A stretch of DNA of 64,000 nt from an uncultured Treponema sp. GTDB taxonomy: Bacteria > Spirochaetota > Spirochaetia > Treponematales > Treponemataceae. Where the stretch lies: assembly GCA_947167345.1 (NCBI GenBank), contig CAMVHR010000003.1:1-64000 (forward strand), written 5' to 3'. The translations under genes were made by a program, and so were the position numbers. The notes beneath the pieces were generated by a model. It had not been told where the DNA came from. It ran no database searches and saw nothing but the letters and a program-made list of their open reading frames with translations. How positions within the stretch are numbered: position 1 is the first letter of the stretch; each line of letters opens with the position of its first letter. Below are positions 25,246 to 34,609 of the stretch, in pieces.

Positions 25246-25737
25246 ATGAAAAAGACAAATGCAATGCGTATTCTGGACAGTTCAAAGATTTCTTATGATA
25301 CAAAAGGATACGCAGATGATGGAGAGCATGAACTTGAACGGGGTGCTGCAGAAGAACTGGCAAAAAAACTGGGCATTCCCGTCGAATGTGTATATAAAAC
25401 GATTGTAATGAGGGCAGAAACAAAAGAAATCCTTGTATTCTGTCAGAGTGCAGTTAGCGAAATCAACTTAAAAAAAGCAAGGACTGCAGCCGGTGTAAAA
25501 GATGTTGCACCTGTAAAGCCAGATGAATTGCTTGCACTTACAGGATACATCAGGGGAGGCTGTTCTCCTGTCGGCATGAAAAGAAAATACAGGACATTTA
25601 TAGATTCATCTGTATTAAATCATGAAAAAGTTTATATCAGTGCGGGAGTACGCGGGCAGCAGATAATCATTGCCCCGAAAGATTTAGTGACGGTTACACA
25701 GGCAACCGTCACTGATTTAGTATTGGAAAAACTTTAG
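25246..25737 (+). CDS. YbaK/EbsC-type aminoacyl-tRNA deacylase
   Basis: 163 aa of the YbaK/ProX editing family. Motifs: AAEELAKKLGIPVECVYKTI and, at the active site, GYIRGGCSPVGMKRKYRTFID (the G-x-x-x-P loop and the preceding Lys region are typical of Cys-tRNA(Pro) deacylase). It clears mischarged tRNA in trans. Starts 10 nt after the SPOR gene with AAGG upstream; its stop abuts the convergent binding-protein gene. Confidence 0.88.
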   Translation: MKKTNAMRILDSSKISYDTKGYADDGEHELERGAAEELAKKLGIPVECVYKTIVMRAETKEILVFCQSAVSEINLKKARTAAGVKDVAPVKPDELLALTGYIRGGCSPVGMKRKYRTFIDSSVLNHEKVYISAGVRGQQIIIAPKDLVTVTQATVTDLVLEKL

Positions 25738-27243
25738 TTATTCAGCATAGATTGCAGAAAAATCAGTAACATAAAGAGGATAATCCCTGTTTCCTGCAAA
25801 GCCCTTTGCATATACGGTAAGCATTGCAATGTCTTCGATATAGACGCTTGCGGCTTCATCACTCAGAACTTTCTGAGCTTTTTTAAACCATTCAATCTGC
25901 TCTGCTTCGTTTACTGTATTAACAGCCTTATTATAGGCATCATCAAAGGCAGCGGACTTAAAGTTTACAAAGTTATTGTGCGCATCGGAACAATATCTTG
26001 AAAGGAATGCTGTCGGATAAGCAAGTGAACCGTCTACAGATATGATTGTAGACTCATACTGTCTGTTGGTATAAACGTTCTGAAGCCAAGAAGCCCAGTC
26101 AACCTGCTTTATTGAAGCCTTGATTCCGGCCTTTGCAAGCTGATTTACAATCACTTCTGCCGTGCGGACATGTACTGTATATGAAGAAGGTACTGTTATT
26201 GAAAAGCTGAATCCGTCTTTGTAGCCAGCTTGTTTAAGCAGCTCACGGGCTTTTTTCAAATCAGGATTGTAAACATCATCAACAGACTTTTCATAATATT
26301 TTGCAAGGGCAGGAATAAGAGGGCTTCCGGTCTTTACTCCGTATCCATAGTTTACAGTCTTAATGATTTCATCTGCATCTACAAGATAATTAATTGCCTT
26401 GCGAACCCTTACATCATCAAAAGGAGCAACATCATTATTTAGGGCTAGAAGCTGTACAGAATTGGAGTTTCTCTGATACTTCGTTACATCTGCATTTCCA
26501 AGCTGCTCTACAGTATCAGCATTTGCACTGAATGCATCAATGCTACCAGCCTGAAAATTCAAAATCATGCTTGCCTGACTGTCAAGGAATTTTACAGTTA
26601 CTTTTTTAAGATTTGCTTTCTGCCCCCAATAATCATTATTCTTTTCAAGAGTAATATGATCCTGCTCGACATATTCAGAAAGTTTGTATGGTCCCGTACC
26701 TACAGGAGAAAGCTCTAAGTTTTTTGCATCTTTCTGAACGATTGGTGTTGTAAGATATGCAACAAAAGCAGTATCCGCAGAAAGAAGGTTAATTACAAGG
26801 CTTCCATCTTCAGCAATATAATAATCTTTTATCTTGTCATAGCCAGAAAGCTTGGACTCTATGGCCTTGCCTACTGAATACATGACATCATCAGAAGTTA
26901 ATTTTTTTCCGTCATGAAATTTCACACCTTTACGCAAAACAAAGGTGTAAGTAATGGCATCATCAGAAACATTATAAGACTCTGCAATGGCAGGAACGAA
27001 ACCACCATCAGAACTTACATTCACGAGTCCATCAAACAAGTTGAAATTTACAGCCCTTGCATCTGCCGTCATGGAAGAAAAAGGATCGAAATTGTTCAAT
27101 TCAGTTGCAAAACCGAAAACAATACTGTCTTTCTTACTGTTTTTTGAACCGGTAGATTCCGAAGTCTTTTTTCCACATCCAATAAAAGATAGACCAACAC
27201 ATAAAATCAATGATTTTATAAAAAGTTTTTTTAAAAGTTGCAT
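25738..27243 (-). CDS. ABC transporter substrate-binding lipoprotein, peptide/nickel class
   Basis: 501 aa. Lipoprotein signal ends at LSFIGC (Cys23). The mature protein is an SBP_bac_5 (cluster C) binding protein: FGFATELNNFDPFSSMTADA, the ligand-loop region TYTFVLRKGVKFHDGKKLTS, VGTGPYKLSEYVEQD and DVRVRKAINYLVD. It captures oligopeptides or similar solutes and delivers them to the permeases encoded upstream in the same orientation. It is last in the operon, after both ATPases and a 67-nt gap. Confidence 0.9.
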   Translation of the reverse strand: MQLLKKLFIKSLILCVGLSFIGCGKKTSESTGSKNSKKDSIVFGFATELNNFDPFSSMTADARAVNFNLFDGLVNVSSDGGFVPAIAESYNVSDDAITYTFVLRKGVKFHDGKKLTSDDVMYSVGKAIESKLSGYDKIKDYYIAEDGSLVINLLSADTAFVAYLTTPIVQKDAKNLELSPVGTGPYKLSEYVEQDHITLEKNNDYWGQKANLKKVTVKFLDSQASMILNFQAGSIDAFSANADTVEQLGNADVTKYQRNSNSVQLLALNNDVAPFDDVRVRKAINYLVDADEIIKTVNYGYGVKTGSPLIPALAKYYEKSVDDVYNPDLKKARELLKQAGYKDGFSFSITVPSSYTVHVRTAEVIVNQLAKAGIKASIKQVDWASWLQNVYTNRQYESTIISVDGSLAYPTAFLSRYCSDAHNNFVNFKSAAFDDAYNKAVNTVNEAEQIEWFKKAQKVLSDEAASVYIEDIAMLTVYAKGFAGNRDYPLYVTDFSAIYAE

Positions 27244-27310
27244 GGTGCACCCCCATTATTTTTGAGCCATTATAGAGATTATCTAGGGAAGTGTCAATTT
27301 GCCAGTCTTT

Positions 27311-28099
27311 TCATAATTTCGCTGAAGAAACGAGTTGCTTTGTATACGAATGCAAAGGATTGTAATAGATTTCATCAGAAGTACCAGTTTCTACTATCAT
27401 ACCGTCATGCATTACAGCAACTCGGTCACACAAATAGTGAACGACATCAAGATTATGAGAAATAAAGAGCATTGAAAATTCCATTTTCTCATGAAGCTCA
27501 TTAAAGAGGTTTAATATCTGAGAACCAACCGAAACATCTAGAGAAGAAATCGCTTCATCCGCAATAAGAAACTGAGGTCTTAAAATAAGGGAAGCTCCAA
27601 TGCATACACGCTGTCGCTGACCTCCGCTCAATTCAAGGGGAAACCTGTTCATATAAGAAGAATCAAGCCCAACAGTTTCAAGCATAGCTACGGCTTTTTC
27701 ATGCCGTTCTTTTTTTGTTCCGATTCCATGTATGCATAAAGGTTCCTGCAAAGTCTGTCCAATTGTCCTTCGTACATCAAGAGCACCCAAAGGATCCTGA
27801 AAAACAGCCTGAATGCTCCTTGCAATACACCTTCTATTCTTTGCAAGCTCCGGCTTCAGTTCATGCCCATCAAAATGCATCGTACCAGAAAAAGGAATTA
27901 TGCCAAGAATTGCTTTTGCAAGCGTAGATTTTCCGCAGCCGCTTTCACCTACAAGACCAAAAAACTCATTTTTACGGATACTAAGATTAATATCATGCAA
28001 GACAGGGTGAAATTTTCTGTGAGTAAAAATTCCAAATTCATGATTTTCATATCCACAGCACACATCATGCAAAGAAAGAATTTCATCACAGACAGACAT
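27311..28099 (-). CDS. Oligopeptide-type ABC transporter ATP-binding protein (OppF/DppF-like)
   Basis: 262 aa from ATG at 28099 (MSVCDEILSLHDVCCGY), with AAGGAG inside the end of the upstream gene and a 1-nt gap from its stop. Walker A GESGCGKST near residue 60, Q-loop QAVFQDPLGALDVR, signature LSGGQRQRVCIG, Walker B FLIADEAISSLDVS and switch His in LLFISHNLDVV. It pairs with the OppD-like ATPase. The C-terminal oligopeptide extension is short. Confidence 0.9.
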   Translation of the reverse strand: MSVCDEILSLHDVCCGYENHEFGIFTHRKFHPVLHDINLSIRKNEFFGLVGESGCGKSTLAKAILGIIPFSGTMHFDGHELKPELAKNRRCIARSIQAVFQDPLGALDVRRTIGQTLQEPLCIHGIGTKKERHEKAVAMLETVGLDSSYMNRFPLELSGGQRQRVCIGASLILRPQFLIADEAISSLDVSVGSQILNLFNELHEKMEFSMLFISHNLDVVHYLCDRVAVMHDGMIVETGTSDEIYYNPLHSYTKQLVSSAKL

Positions 28100-28100
28100 A

Positions 28101-29081
28101 TTACGGCAACTCCTTTGCACCTGAAAAATGACACCATGAACAATGTTCAGGAGAAATAATTTTTTTTTCAGGAATTTCTACATAGCATTGTCGTTCGGCT
28201 TTGTTACAGCGAGGAGCAAAAGCACATGCCATTTTCGCTTCATTTACGGAAGGAACTTTTCCTTGTATGCAGTCCAACTTCTTTCCTTTTTTTTCAGCAG
28301 AAGGAATAGAGTTGAGCAAGCCTTTAGTATATTCATGACACGGATTTTCAAATACATCCTGTACAGATCCTTGCTCAACAAAACTTCCTGCATACATAAC
28401 TGCAATCCTGCTGCACAGGCGGCTTACAAGTTTTAAATCATGAGAAATAAAAAGAACAGCTGTTCCATAAGATGCATTTATCTTACGTATCAAATCGAGA
28501 ACTTGATTCTGCGTATAAACATCAAGAGCTGTAGTCGGCTCGTCTGCAATCAAAAGTTTTGGCCTGCAAATTACAGCAGATGCAATCAGGACCCTTTGCC
28601 GCATACCTCCTGAAAGTTCATGAGGATACATTTCCATAACCTGCTCAACATCATGAATTCCAACTTCGGTAAGACACTCCTTTACCCTGTCATACCTCTG
28701 TGCCTTTGACATATCTGTATGAAGCAACAAAGATTCTTCTACCTGCTTTTTTATGCAAACAAGCGGATTAAGGGCAGACATGGGTTCCTGAAAGATTACA
28801 GACATGTCTTTTCCATAGATTTTTCTTTTTTCTTTTGAAGAAAGATTATGCAAATGAACATTATCAAACAGAACAGATGATGAAGTTTGAAAAATACCGT
28901 CTGCAAGAAGTTCTGGAACAGAAAGTGCCGTCATTGTCTTGCCGCAACCACTTTCTCCTACAATGCCAAAAATCTCCCCCTTTCGCACAGAAAAGCTTAC
29001 ATTGCGCACTACCGGGAACTTCCGCTCATCTACTGTAGCATATACAGTCAAATTATTAACATCAAGAATATTATTTTCCAT
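28101..29081 (-). CDS. Oligopeptide-type ABC transporter ATP-binding protein (OppD/DppD-like)
   Basis: 326 aa. Walker A GESGCGKTMTALSV, Q-loop VIFQEPMSALNPL, signature LSGGMRQRVLIA, Walker B LLIADEPTTALDV, and a C-terminal oligo_HPY extension with cysteines (PSVNEAKMACAFAPRCNKAE, then QCYVEIPE ... EHCSW), which in this family can hold an iron-sulfur cluster. Overlaps the permease gene by 11 nt. Confidence 0.92.
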   Translation of the reverse strand: MENNILDVNNLTVYATVDERKFPVVRNVSFSVRKGEIFGIVGESGCGKTMTALSVPELLADGIFQTSSSVLFDNVHLHNLSSKEKRKIYGKDMSVIFQEPMSALNPLVCIKKQVEESLLLHTDMSKAQRYDRVKECLTEVGIHDVEQVMEMYPHELSGGMRQRVLIASAVICRPKLLIADEPTTALDVYTQNQVLDLIRKINASYGTAVLFISHDLKLVSRLCSRIAVMYAGSFVEQGSVQDVFENPCHEYTKGLLNSIPSAEKKGKKLDCIQGKVPSVNEAKMACAFAPRCNKAERQCYVEIPEKKIISPEHCSWCHFSGAKELP

Positions 29082-29871
29082 ACGACTTTCCTAGACCTTC
29101 ACCAAGGCAGTTAAAGCCTGTTATTGTAATGACAATCATCAGCCCGGTGCAGACCGCATACCATGGAGCCGTAAAAATAGAATTCTGAGCTTCATTAAGC
29201 ATCCATCCCCAGCTTGGAACGGGTGGCTGAATTCCAAGTCCAAGATAGCTCATGCTGGATTCAGCAAGAATGGCATTTGAAATTCCAATTATTATGGAAG
29301 GAAATATCAAAGGAAACACATTCGGGTAAATATGTACGGCAATGAGCCTAAAATGAGAAGCTCCGTAAACTCTGTAATTCTGAATGAATTCAGATTCCTT
29401 GCACTGCAATGTACCAACCCTTACAATTCTAATGTAACTAGGAACAAACATAATGCAAAGAGCTATGACAATTGTATACTGGCCGTAATTAAGCACTGTT
29501 ACAATAACGAGGGCAAGAAGTAGCCCCGGAAATGAAGACAGAACGTCAGAAAGCCGCATTATTATCTCATCAACCAGCCCTCCAACGTATCCAGCTATAA
29601 GGCCTACAATGCTGCCAATAACAGTACTGACAGCTACAGTCGCAAGGGCAACTAAAAGTGTAAATCTGGCTCCGACCATAAGCCGACTGAAAATATCGCG
29701 TCCTAAAGAATCAGTACCTGCAAAATGAAGATGGCTTGGAGTCAAATTTCTAGAAAAGGTATCCATTTCTGAAATATTATATGGCGTGTAAAAAAAACTG
29801 ATAAGGGCAAGAGAAAATACAATAAAAACAAAAATACTTCCAATTACAAGATTAAATGATATTTTTTTCAT
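29071..29871 (-). CDS. Oligopeptide-type ABC permease (OppC/DppC-like)
   Basis: 266 aa. An N-terminal membrane helix is followed by HFAGTDSLGRDIFSRLMVGA, the hallmark of OppC/DppC permeases, then five helices of the BPD_transp_1 fold with EAA-loop ASHFRLIAVHIYPNVFPLI. The end YAVCTGLMIVITITGFNCLG is typical. Separated by 7 nt from the first permease. Confidence 0.92.
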   Translation of the reverse strand: MKKISFNLVIGSIFVFIVFSLALISFFYTPYNISEMDTFSRNLTPSHLHFAGTDSLGRDIFSRLMVGARFTLLVALATVAVSTVIGSIVGLIAGYVGGLVDEIIMRLSDVLSSFPGLLLALVIVTVLNYGQYTIVIALCIMFVPSYIRIVRVGTLQCKESEFIQNYRVYGASHFRLIAVHIYPNVFPLIFPSIIIGISNAILAESSMSYLGLGIQPPVPSWGWMLNEAQNSIFTAPWYAVCTGLMIVITITGFNCLGEGLGKSYGK

Positions 29872-29878
29872 AATAAGC

Positions 29879-30796
29879 TCAATGCTTCAACCGTATCCTT
29901 GGATCAATAAGCTGAATAAGAATATCGACTGAAAAATTAACAAGAACAATGGTAAATGCAATATAAAGTACAATTGTCTGTGTAAGAGGAAAGTCTCGTG
30001 ATGTTACGGAAGAAATGAGAAGTCGTCCGATACCGGAAATTGAAAACACTTGCTCCACAATTATGGAACCAGAAAAGATGCTGCCAGTTACCATACCTAT
30101 CAAAGGTATTACCGACACTAAAGAATTTTTCAATACATGGCAAAATAGAATCCTAATTTCGGAATTACCACGGCTTCTGGCAGTTCTGACATAAGTTTTT
30201 GAATATTCCTCCATAACAGAAGAACTAACATATTTTACAAGAACCGCAACCTGCGGCAATGCAATTGCAACAGCTGGAAAAACAAGCTGCATTCCTTCAT
30301 ATTCTCCGGGAACAAACAGGTGAAGAGTTAAGCCAAAACACCATATAATCAGGACACTCAAAAAAAATCCGGGAATGGAAATGCCAATCATGGAAAATAA
30401 TATTATAACCTGATGAACTATCCCCGTTTTTTTGTACCCTGCCAGAATGCCAAGTGGAAGTCCAATGGCAGCAACAATAAAAAAAGATGCAAGTCCTAGA
30501 ATAAATGTTACAGAAATGCGGTTCTGCATTAACAAAGATACACTTTTGCGGTATTTCAGTGACATGCCGAAGTCGCCATGCAAGGTTCCCTTCACCCAAT
30601 GCATATACTGAAAAAACAAAGGCTTGTCCGTTCCAAGCTCCGAACGCAAAGATTCCAGTTTTTCAGGAGAAACTTCTGTTCCCAAAATAAGCATTGCAGG
30701 ATCTCCCGGTATTATGTGAAAGGCACAAAATACAACTAGAGATACAAGAAAAAGAGTAATGAATAATATAAAAACCTTTCTGATGATGTAAAACAC
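29879..30796 (-). CDS. Oligopeptide-type ABC permease (OppB/DppB-like)
   Basis: 305 aa. First gene of the five-gene transporter: FHIIPGDPAMLILGTEVSPE and GDFGMSLKYRKSV are the conserved N-terminal segments of OppB/DppB. Six helices follow, with the EAA loop YVRTARSRGNSEIRILFCHV and the final helix before LIDPRIRLKH. It starts 21 bp after the cyclase stop in the same direction, so the cyclase and transporter may be cotranscribed. Confidence 0.92.
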   Translation of the reverse strand: MFYIIRKVFILFITLFLVSLVVFCAFHIIPGDPAMLILGTEVSPEKLESLRSELGTDKPLFFQYMHWVKGTLHGDFGMSLKYRKSVSLLMQNRISVTFILGLASFFIVAAIGLPLGILAGYKKTGIVHQVIILFSMIGISIPGFFLSVLIIWCFGLTLHLFVPGEYEGMQLVFPAVAIALPQVAVLVKYVSSSVMEEYSKTYVRTARSRGNSEIRILFCHVLKNSLVSVIPLIGMVTGSIFSGSIIVEQVFSISGIGRLLISSVTSRDFPLTQTIVLYIAFTIVLVNFSVDILIQLIDPRIRLKH

Positions 30797-30817
30797 GGTG
30801 TAAAGTCCTAAACAACT

Positions 30818-33800
30818 TTACTTTGACTGCATGACATATACACCATCCCAAACAGCAGGAAGCCCATTAGTAATGAACTGCTTGCAACGTTCCATGAAGA
30901 CTTTTGAAGACTCGTCCTTCGGATAGCACTTTGCAGCCTGTTCAAAATAATTATAAGCTTTTTTCAAATCCTCAATATCTTTCTTTTCATTCGGCGTATC
31001 ACGTCCATTCAGATACAGGTTAATTCCCGCATTAAAGATTTCTGCAGCTTCAATTTGTTCTGGAGGCAATTCACTTTTTAGTCCAAGTATGTTGTACAAC
31101 TGGACAGGTTTTTTAACGTTGATAACCTGAACACAGTCAAAGCTTCTTGAAAGGAGAAGCCCAGCCTTTTCACCGCTGTCAGCAGCTTTCCAAGTGCTTT
31201 CAGAACACATGATCCATGAACCGTAAACTTTATTAGTACCTTCCAGACGGGAAGCAAGGTTTACGTTATTACCCATAATTGTATAATTCAGTTTCTTTTC
31301 AGTACCCATGTTTCCTACAACCATGTCACCTGTATTCAGACCAACACGGGACTCAAGAAGCATAGGAATATCATGATCAGTATAAAAATGTTTTGCGTTG
31401 TATTCGTCCTCAACCTGCTTCATGCGGATTCCCGCAACACAAGCATTAAATGCATTATATGGATCATCAATAGGAGCACCAAAGAATGAAACGATTTCAT
31501 CGCCTACATATTTATCAATCGTCCCCCTATTTTCCATAATGGCATCGCTAAGCTTTCCAAGGTATTCATTAAGAATGGCAACAAGGCGAACAGCTCCGTT
31601 TTTTTCGCCCTCTTCGTTATTTATCATTTCCGTAAATCCAGAGAATTTACGGACATCGCTGAACAAAGCCGTAATATTTTTATTTTCACCACCCAAGCTA
31701 AGTCTTGTAGGGTCTTTCATAATCTGGCTTACAACTTCTGGAGCAACATAGGCATCAAAACCACGGCGAAGAGTACTACGGTCTTTTTCGACTGCAATAA
31801 AGTTCAATACAAGGTTTGTTATATAGGTAAAAACAACAAATACAATCATGGCAAACATAGGAATGTAGATGTTAAACCATATCATAAGAAGCACTGAAAT
31901 TGTAATAGGAACGGCAACGTATCCAACTGCCAGAACATTTCGTTTTCCGCTCGACATTTTTTTCGTAAGAACTACAGAAGCAAATGCAAGGACAAATGAA
32001 AAGACAAGGTTGAACCATACAGGATACGGACGTATGAAATCCTGCTGTAAAATAGTATTTACAACATTGGCATGTGTACCAAGGTTAGGATAACGCCTTT
32101 CATAAGGAGTTACACCCAAATCTGTACTGGCTGTCGCAGTATTTCCTAAAATGCAGAAAGAATTTTCAAATTTTTTCTTCAGCATATCATAGTAATCTGC
32201 AAAAAGAGCATAGTCAGAAGAAAGTCCGTCATAGAAATTAGAAATTTCTTCCTGAATGGCATGAATCATTTCTGTGTTCTCGCCGTCATCATGTCGTGAA
32301 AATTCTTCCACCAAAGGATCTTTAAACGAAGCTTCAACATACGACTTTAAATCCGCATAAAACTGGCTACGCATTGCAAAATATTCATCATATACGTCTT
32401 TTGAAAGCTGACCATCTGCAAAACATGATGTAATCTTTTCCTGCATTGAAGGATTCAGGTTACGGTACAACTCACCAGAAGACTCAATTATTTCAGGCTG
32501 ACCGTTTTCATCATAGCCATTGCATACTGCAAGCATTGCAGCAAGAGAAGCCTTTATCTGCTCATATTCATTCAGCAATTCTATCGCATACTGATAATAA
32601 GGCAGTGCATAGCCTTCTTCATCAGTCATCTGATATTTAGTTATATTGGAAAGATTACGAACAATGCGCTCTTCTGCCCTATCAAGCTCATAAACATAAG
32701 CAAAAGAAATATGCTCTCTGAAACTGTTGATATAATTCTTTTTTAACCAGTTAATGAACATACATCCGTTTGCATCAAGGGGAATCTTAATGTCAATGCG
32801 TTTCATCTTGTTCGGGAGCTGGGCACTTTTAAGAATAAGAGAATTTTTTTCGCGTTCTACAGACTTTACATCAAGATAGGAAAGAAGAGGGGCAAAAGAA
32901 AGTTGAGGGGCATAAAGATTATCATCCATTTTTTCAGCAGCATAAGTACCGTTATTCAAAACCCACTTGAATTTCTTTTCAGGGTCAAGATGAGAAAGAA
33001 GTTCTACGCGTCTTCGGGTACCGTCTTTATCTACAATAACATTTGTAACCCCAATCCCAGAAGAAACCTTAAGAAAGTCCATCCTTACAGGATAGAAACC
33101 GCGGTAAGAATCCTGTTCTTTCTGAGAAAGGGCATTACCTTTTTCTATAAAACCATTTTCATCTTTTACATTGGAAAGCAAAAAACGCTTTGCGGCATAA
33201 TCTCTTGAATGCATGAACTGAAGCTGTTCTTCCGTAACAGAGGAAGCATCTTCAAAAGTTTCATAAGAATCAAGCTCATTCGGCATTCCAACATTAACAG
33301 TCATCCATGCATTACCAAAAAACTGCAGTGCCCTTGAAAAATAATCATCATTATCTCGGGACAAGGAATATGTTGAAGTTTGTATGTCATCAATAGAAGG
33401 ATTTATGTATTCATCAACCAGCATCTGCGATATGCCCTGAAGTTCTTCCGAAGAATATGCTCCAGAAACAGCCGCATCTGCAAACTGATTTACAACACTT
33501 TCTATATTCATTTTTGCAGAACCAATAGCTTCGTCTACCTCCAGCTGTGCATCAGGAACAAGAGCCCTGACAGACTTCTGGAGGTACTCAATATCGAAAA
33601 CGACATTGTAAGCACCAAATTCCTTTGCCCTGATAAGCATGTCAGCAATAATATTTCTGTTCCACGGCCAGACACCAATGTCATCAAGTGACAAGTCATC
33701 AATATCAATAAGCATTACATTGTCGCTTTCTTCAACAGAACGACCTTTTCCAAGTAAAAAATCATAAATACGATAATCAATTTTTGAGAATACACCAAAA

Positions 33801-33892
33801 TAAGCGCCAACAGAACACAATAAAAATATAAAAAGAACTGCAAGAACGTCTAAATTCTTAAATAATAATTGGCTTTTTGAACCTTTTTTCAT
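30818..33892 (-). CDS. CHASE2-domain adenylate/guanylate cyclase
   Basis: 1024 aa from ATG at 33892 (MKKGSKSQLLF), chosen because AGAGG precedes it and a promoter lies between it and the alternative start at 33943. One N-terminal membrane helix, a large periplasmic CHASE2 sensor (about 40-600, VMLIDIDDLSLDDIGVWPW and FDIEYLQKS) that is longer than usual through a helical insert, three membrane helices (about 625-710), then a class III cyclase domain. Catalytic residues: Asp in ALFSDVRKFSGFTE, DKYVGDEIVSFFGAP, and the Asn/Arg pair in NNVNLASRLEG. A C-terminal helical stretch follows. It should make cAMP in the cytoplasm in response to a periplasmic signal. Confidence 0.92.
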   Translation of the reverse strand: MKKGSKSQLLFKNLDVLAVLFIFLLCSVGAYFGVFSKIDYRIYDFLLGKGRSVEESDNVMLIDIDDLSLDDIGVWPWNRNIIADMLIRAKEFGAYNVVFDIEYLQKSVRALVPDAQLEVDEAIGSAKMNIESVVNQFADAAVSGAYSSEELQGISQMLVDEYINPSIDDIQTSTYSLSRDNDDYFSRALQFFGNAWMTVNVGMPNELDSYETFEDASSVTEEQLQFMHSRDYAAKRFLLSNVKDENGFIEKGNALSQKEQDSYRGFYPVRMDFLKVSSGIGVTNVIVDKDGTRRRVELLSHLDPEKKFKWVLNNGTYAAEKMDDNLYAPQLSFAPLLSYLDVKSVEREKNSLILKSAQLPNKMKRIDIKIPLDANGCMFINWLKKNYINSFREHISFAYVYELDRAEERIVRNLSNITKYQMTDEEGYALPYYQYAIELLNEYEQIKASLAAMLAVCNGYDENGQPEIIESSGELYRNLNPSMQEKITSCFADGQLSKDVYDEYFAMRSQFYADLKSYVEASFKDPLVEEFSRHDDGENTEMIHAIQEEISNFYDGLSSDYALFADYYDMLKKKFENSFCILGNTATASTDLGVTPYERRYPNLGTHANVVNTILQQDFIRPYPVWFNLVFSFVLAFASVVLTKKMSSGKRNVLAVGYVAVPITISVLLMIWFNIYIPMFAMIVFVVFTYITNLVLNFIAVEKDRSTLRRGFDAYVAPEVVSQIMKDPTRLSLGGENKNITALFSDVRKFSGFTEMINNEEGEKNGAVRLVAILNEYLGKLSDAIMENRGTIDKYVGDEIVSFFGAPIDDPYNAFNACVAGIRMKQVEDEYNAKHFYTDHDIPMLLESRVGLNTGDMVVGNMGTEKKLNYTIMGNNVNLASRLEGTNKVYGSWIMCSESTWKAADSGEKAGLLLSRSFDCVQVINVKKPVQLYNILGLKSELPPEQIEAAEIFNAGINLYLNGRDTPNEKKDIEDLKKAYNYFEQAAKCYPKDESSKVFMERCKQFITNGLPAVWDGVYVMQSK

Positions 33893-33914
33893 GACACAAA
33901 ACCTCTTGTGTGAT

Positions 33915-33943
33915 ATTATAATGGAGGTAGGAACTATCTGCAA
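33915..33943 (-). promoter_or_regulatory. Promoter of the CHASE2 cyclase
   Basis: On the minus strand TTGCAG (33943-33938), 17-bp spacer, TATAAT (33920-33915), giving a leader of about 16 nt that carries AGAGG. Confidence 0.55.
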
Positions 33944-34042
33944 GAGTAAACAAATTGTATTTCCTACTAAAACATTAATAAACTCTGAAAATTTTACTGA
34001 AAAACTATGGTAAAAAGTTGTTTTTGGCAGATAAAAATGACG

Positions 34043-34076
34043 TTCATCCCAAAAAAACGACGTTTATCCCAGTTTT
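34043..34076 (-). repeat. 34-bp iteron-like repeat, copy 2
   Basis: Inverted relative to the copy at 14815-14848 with one mismatch. Two GGGAT-headed units 20 bp apart are present; the second continues GGGATGAACGTCATTTTT. It ends 1 bp before the -35 box of the plus-strand promoter and lies about 100 bp above the divergent cyclase promoter. Confidence 0.75.
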
Positions 34077-34077
34077 A

Positions 34078-34106
34078 TTGACAACTCATAGTTTTCACCT
34101 TAAAAT
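34078..34106 (+). promoter_or_regulatory. Strong promoter of the secreted protein/beta-barrel/FecR operon
   Basis: TTGACA (34078-34083), 17-bp spacer, TAAAAT (34101-34106). The leader of about 38 nt ends with AAGGAG before a GTG start at 34151. Confidence 0.75.
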
Positions 34107-34150
34107 CTAATCAGAATTTAAAATAGTAATAAATAAGAAGGAGTTAATAA

Positions 34151-34606
34151 GTGAAACGTTTATTTTTATTCTTTGCGATATGTATTATTGCTACTCAAGT
34201 AAATGCACAAGTTGCAGGAAAACTGACTCAAATAATCAATACAGAGCAGGCAACTTACGGACAGGCCTGTTACATGTCAGCAGTTGCAACGGGCATGGCA
34301 CAGGATACAGATACTTACGAACGATGTTTTGACATATTAAAAAGCGAAGACATAATAAGAGGAAATCCTTCTTTAAAAGATCCTATCACTGCAAAGAATT
34401 TTGCCTACATGATAAGCAAGACATGGAACATAAATAACAGCGTTTTTTACAGAATAACAAATCATCCGCGCTATGCGTTCAAGCAAATGAAAGCAGCCGG
34501 TGTCATTCCTTCAAACTACTATCCGAATAAAATTCTATCCGGACAGGAAATGCTTAATATAATCACACTATGTCTTGATAAATTTGATGCAACGGAGAGA
34601 AACTAG
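34151..34606 (+). CDS. Small exported protein of unknown function
   Basis: 151 aa with a GTG start preceded by AAGGAG. A signal peptide (FLFFAICIIATQVNA) ends near residue 19. The mature domain is helical, with three Cys (CYMSAV, YERCFD, TLCLDK), and repeats short motifs such as DPITAKNFAYMISKTW and ILSGQEMLNIITL that recall S-layer-homology-like or FlgJ-type exported helical repeats, but I cannot assign a family. First gene of an operon with an outer-membrane protein and a FecR-domain protein. Confidence 0.6.
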   Translation: MKRLFLFFAICIIATQVNAQVAGKLTQIINTEQATYGQACYMSAVATGMAQDTDTYERCFDILKSEDIIRGNPSLKDPITAKNFAYMISKTWNINNSVFYRITNHPRYAFKQMKAAGVIPSNYYPNKILSGQEMLNIITLCLDKFDATERN

Positions 34607-34609
34607 ACC

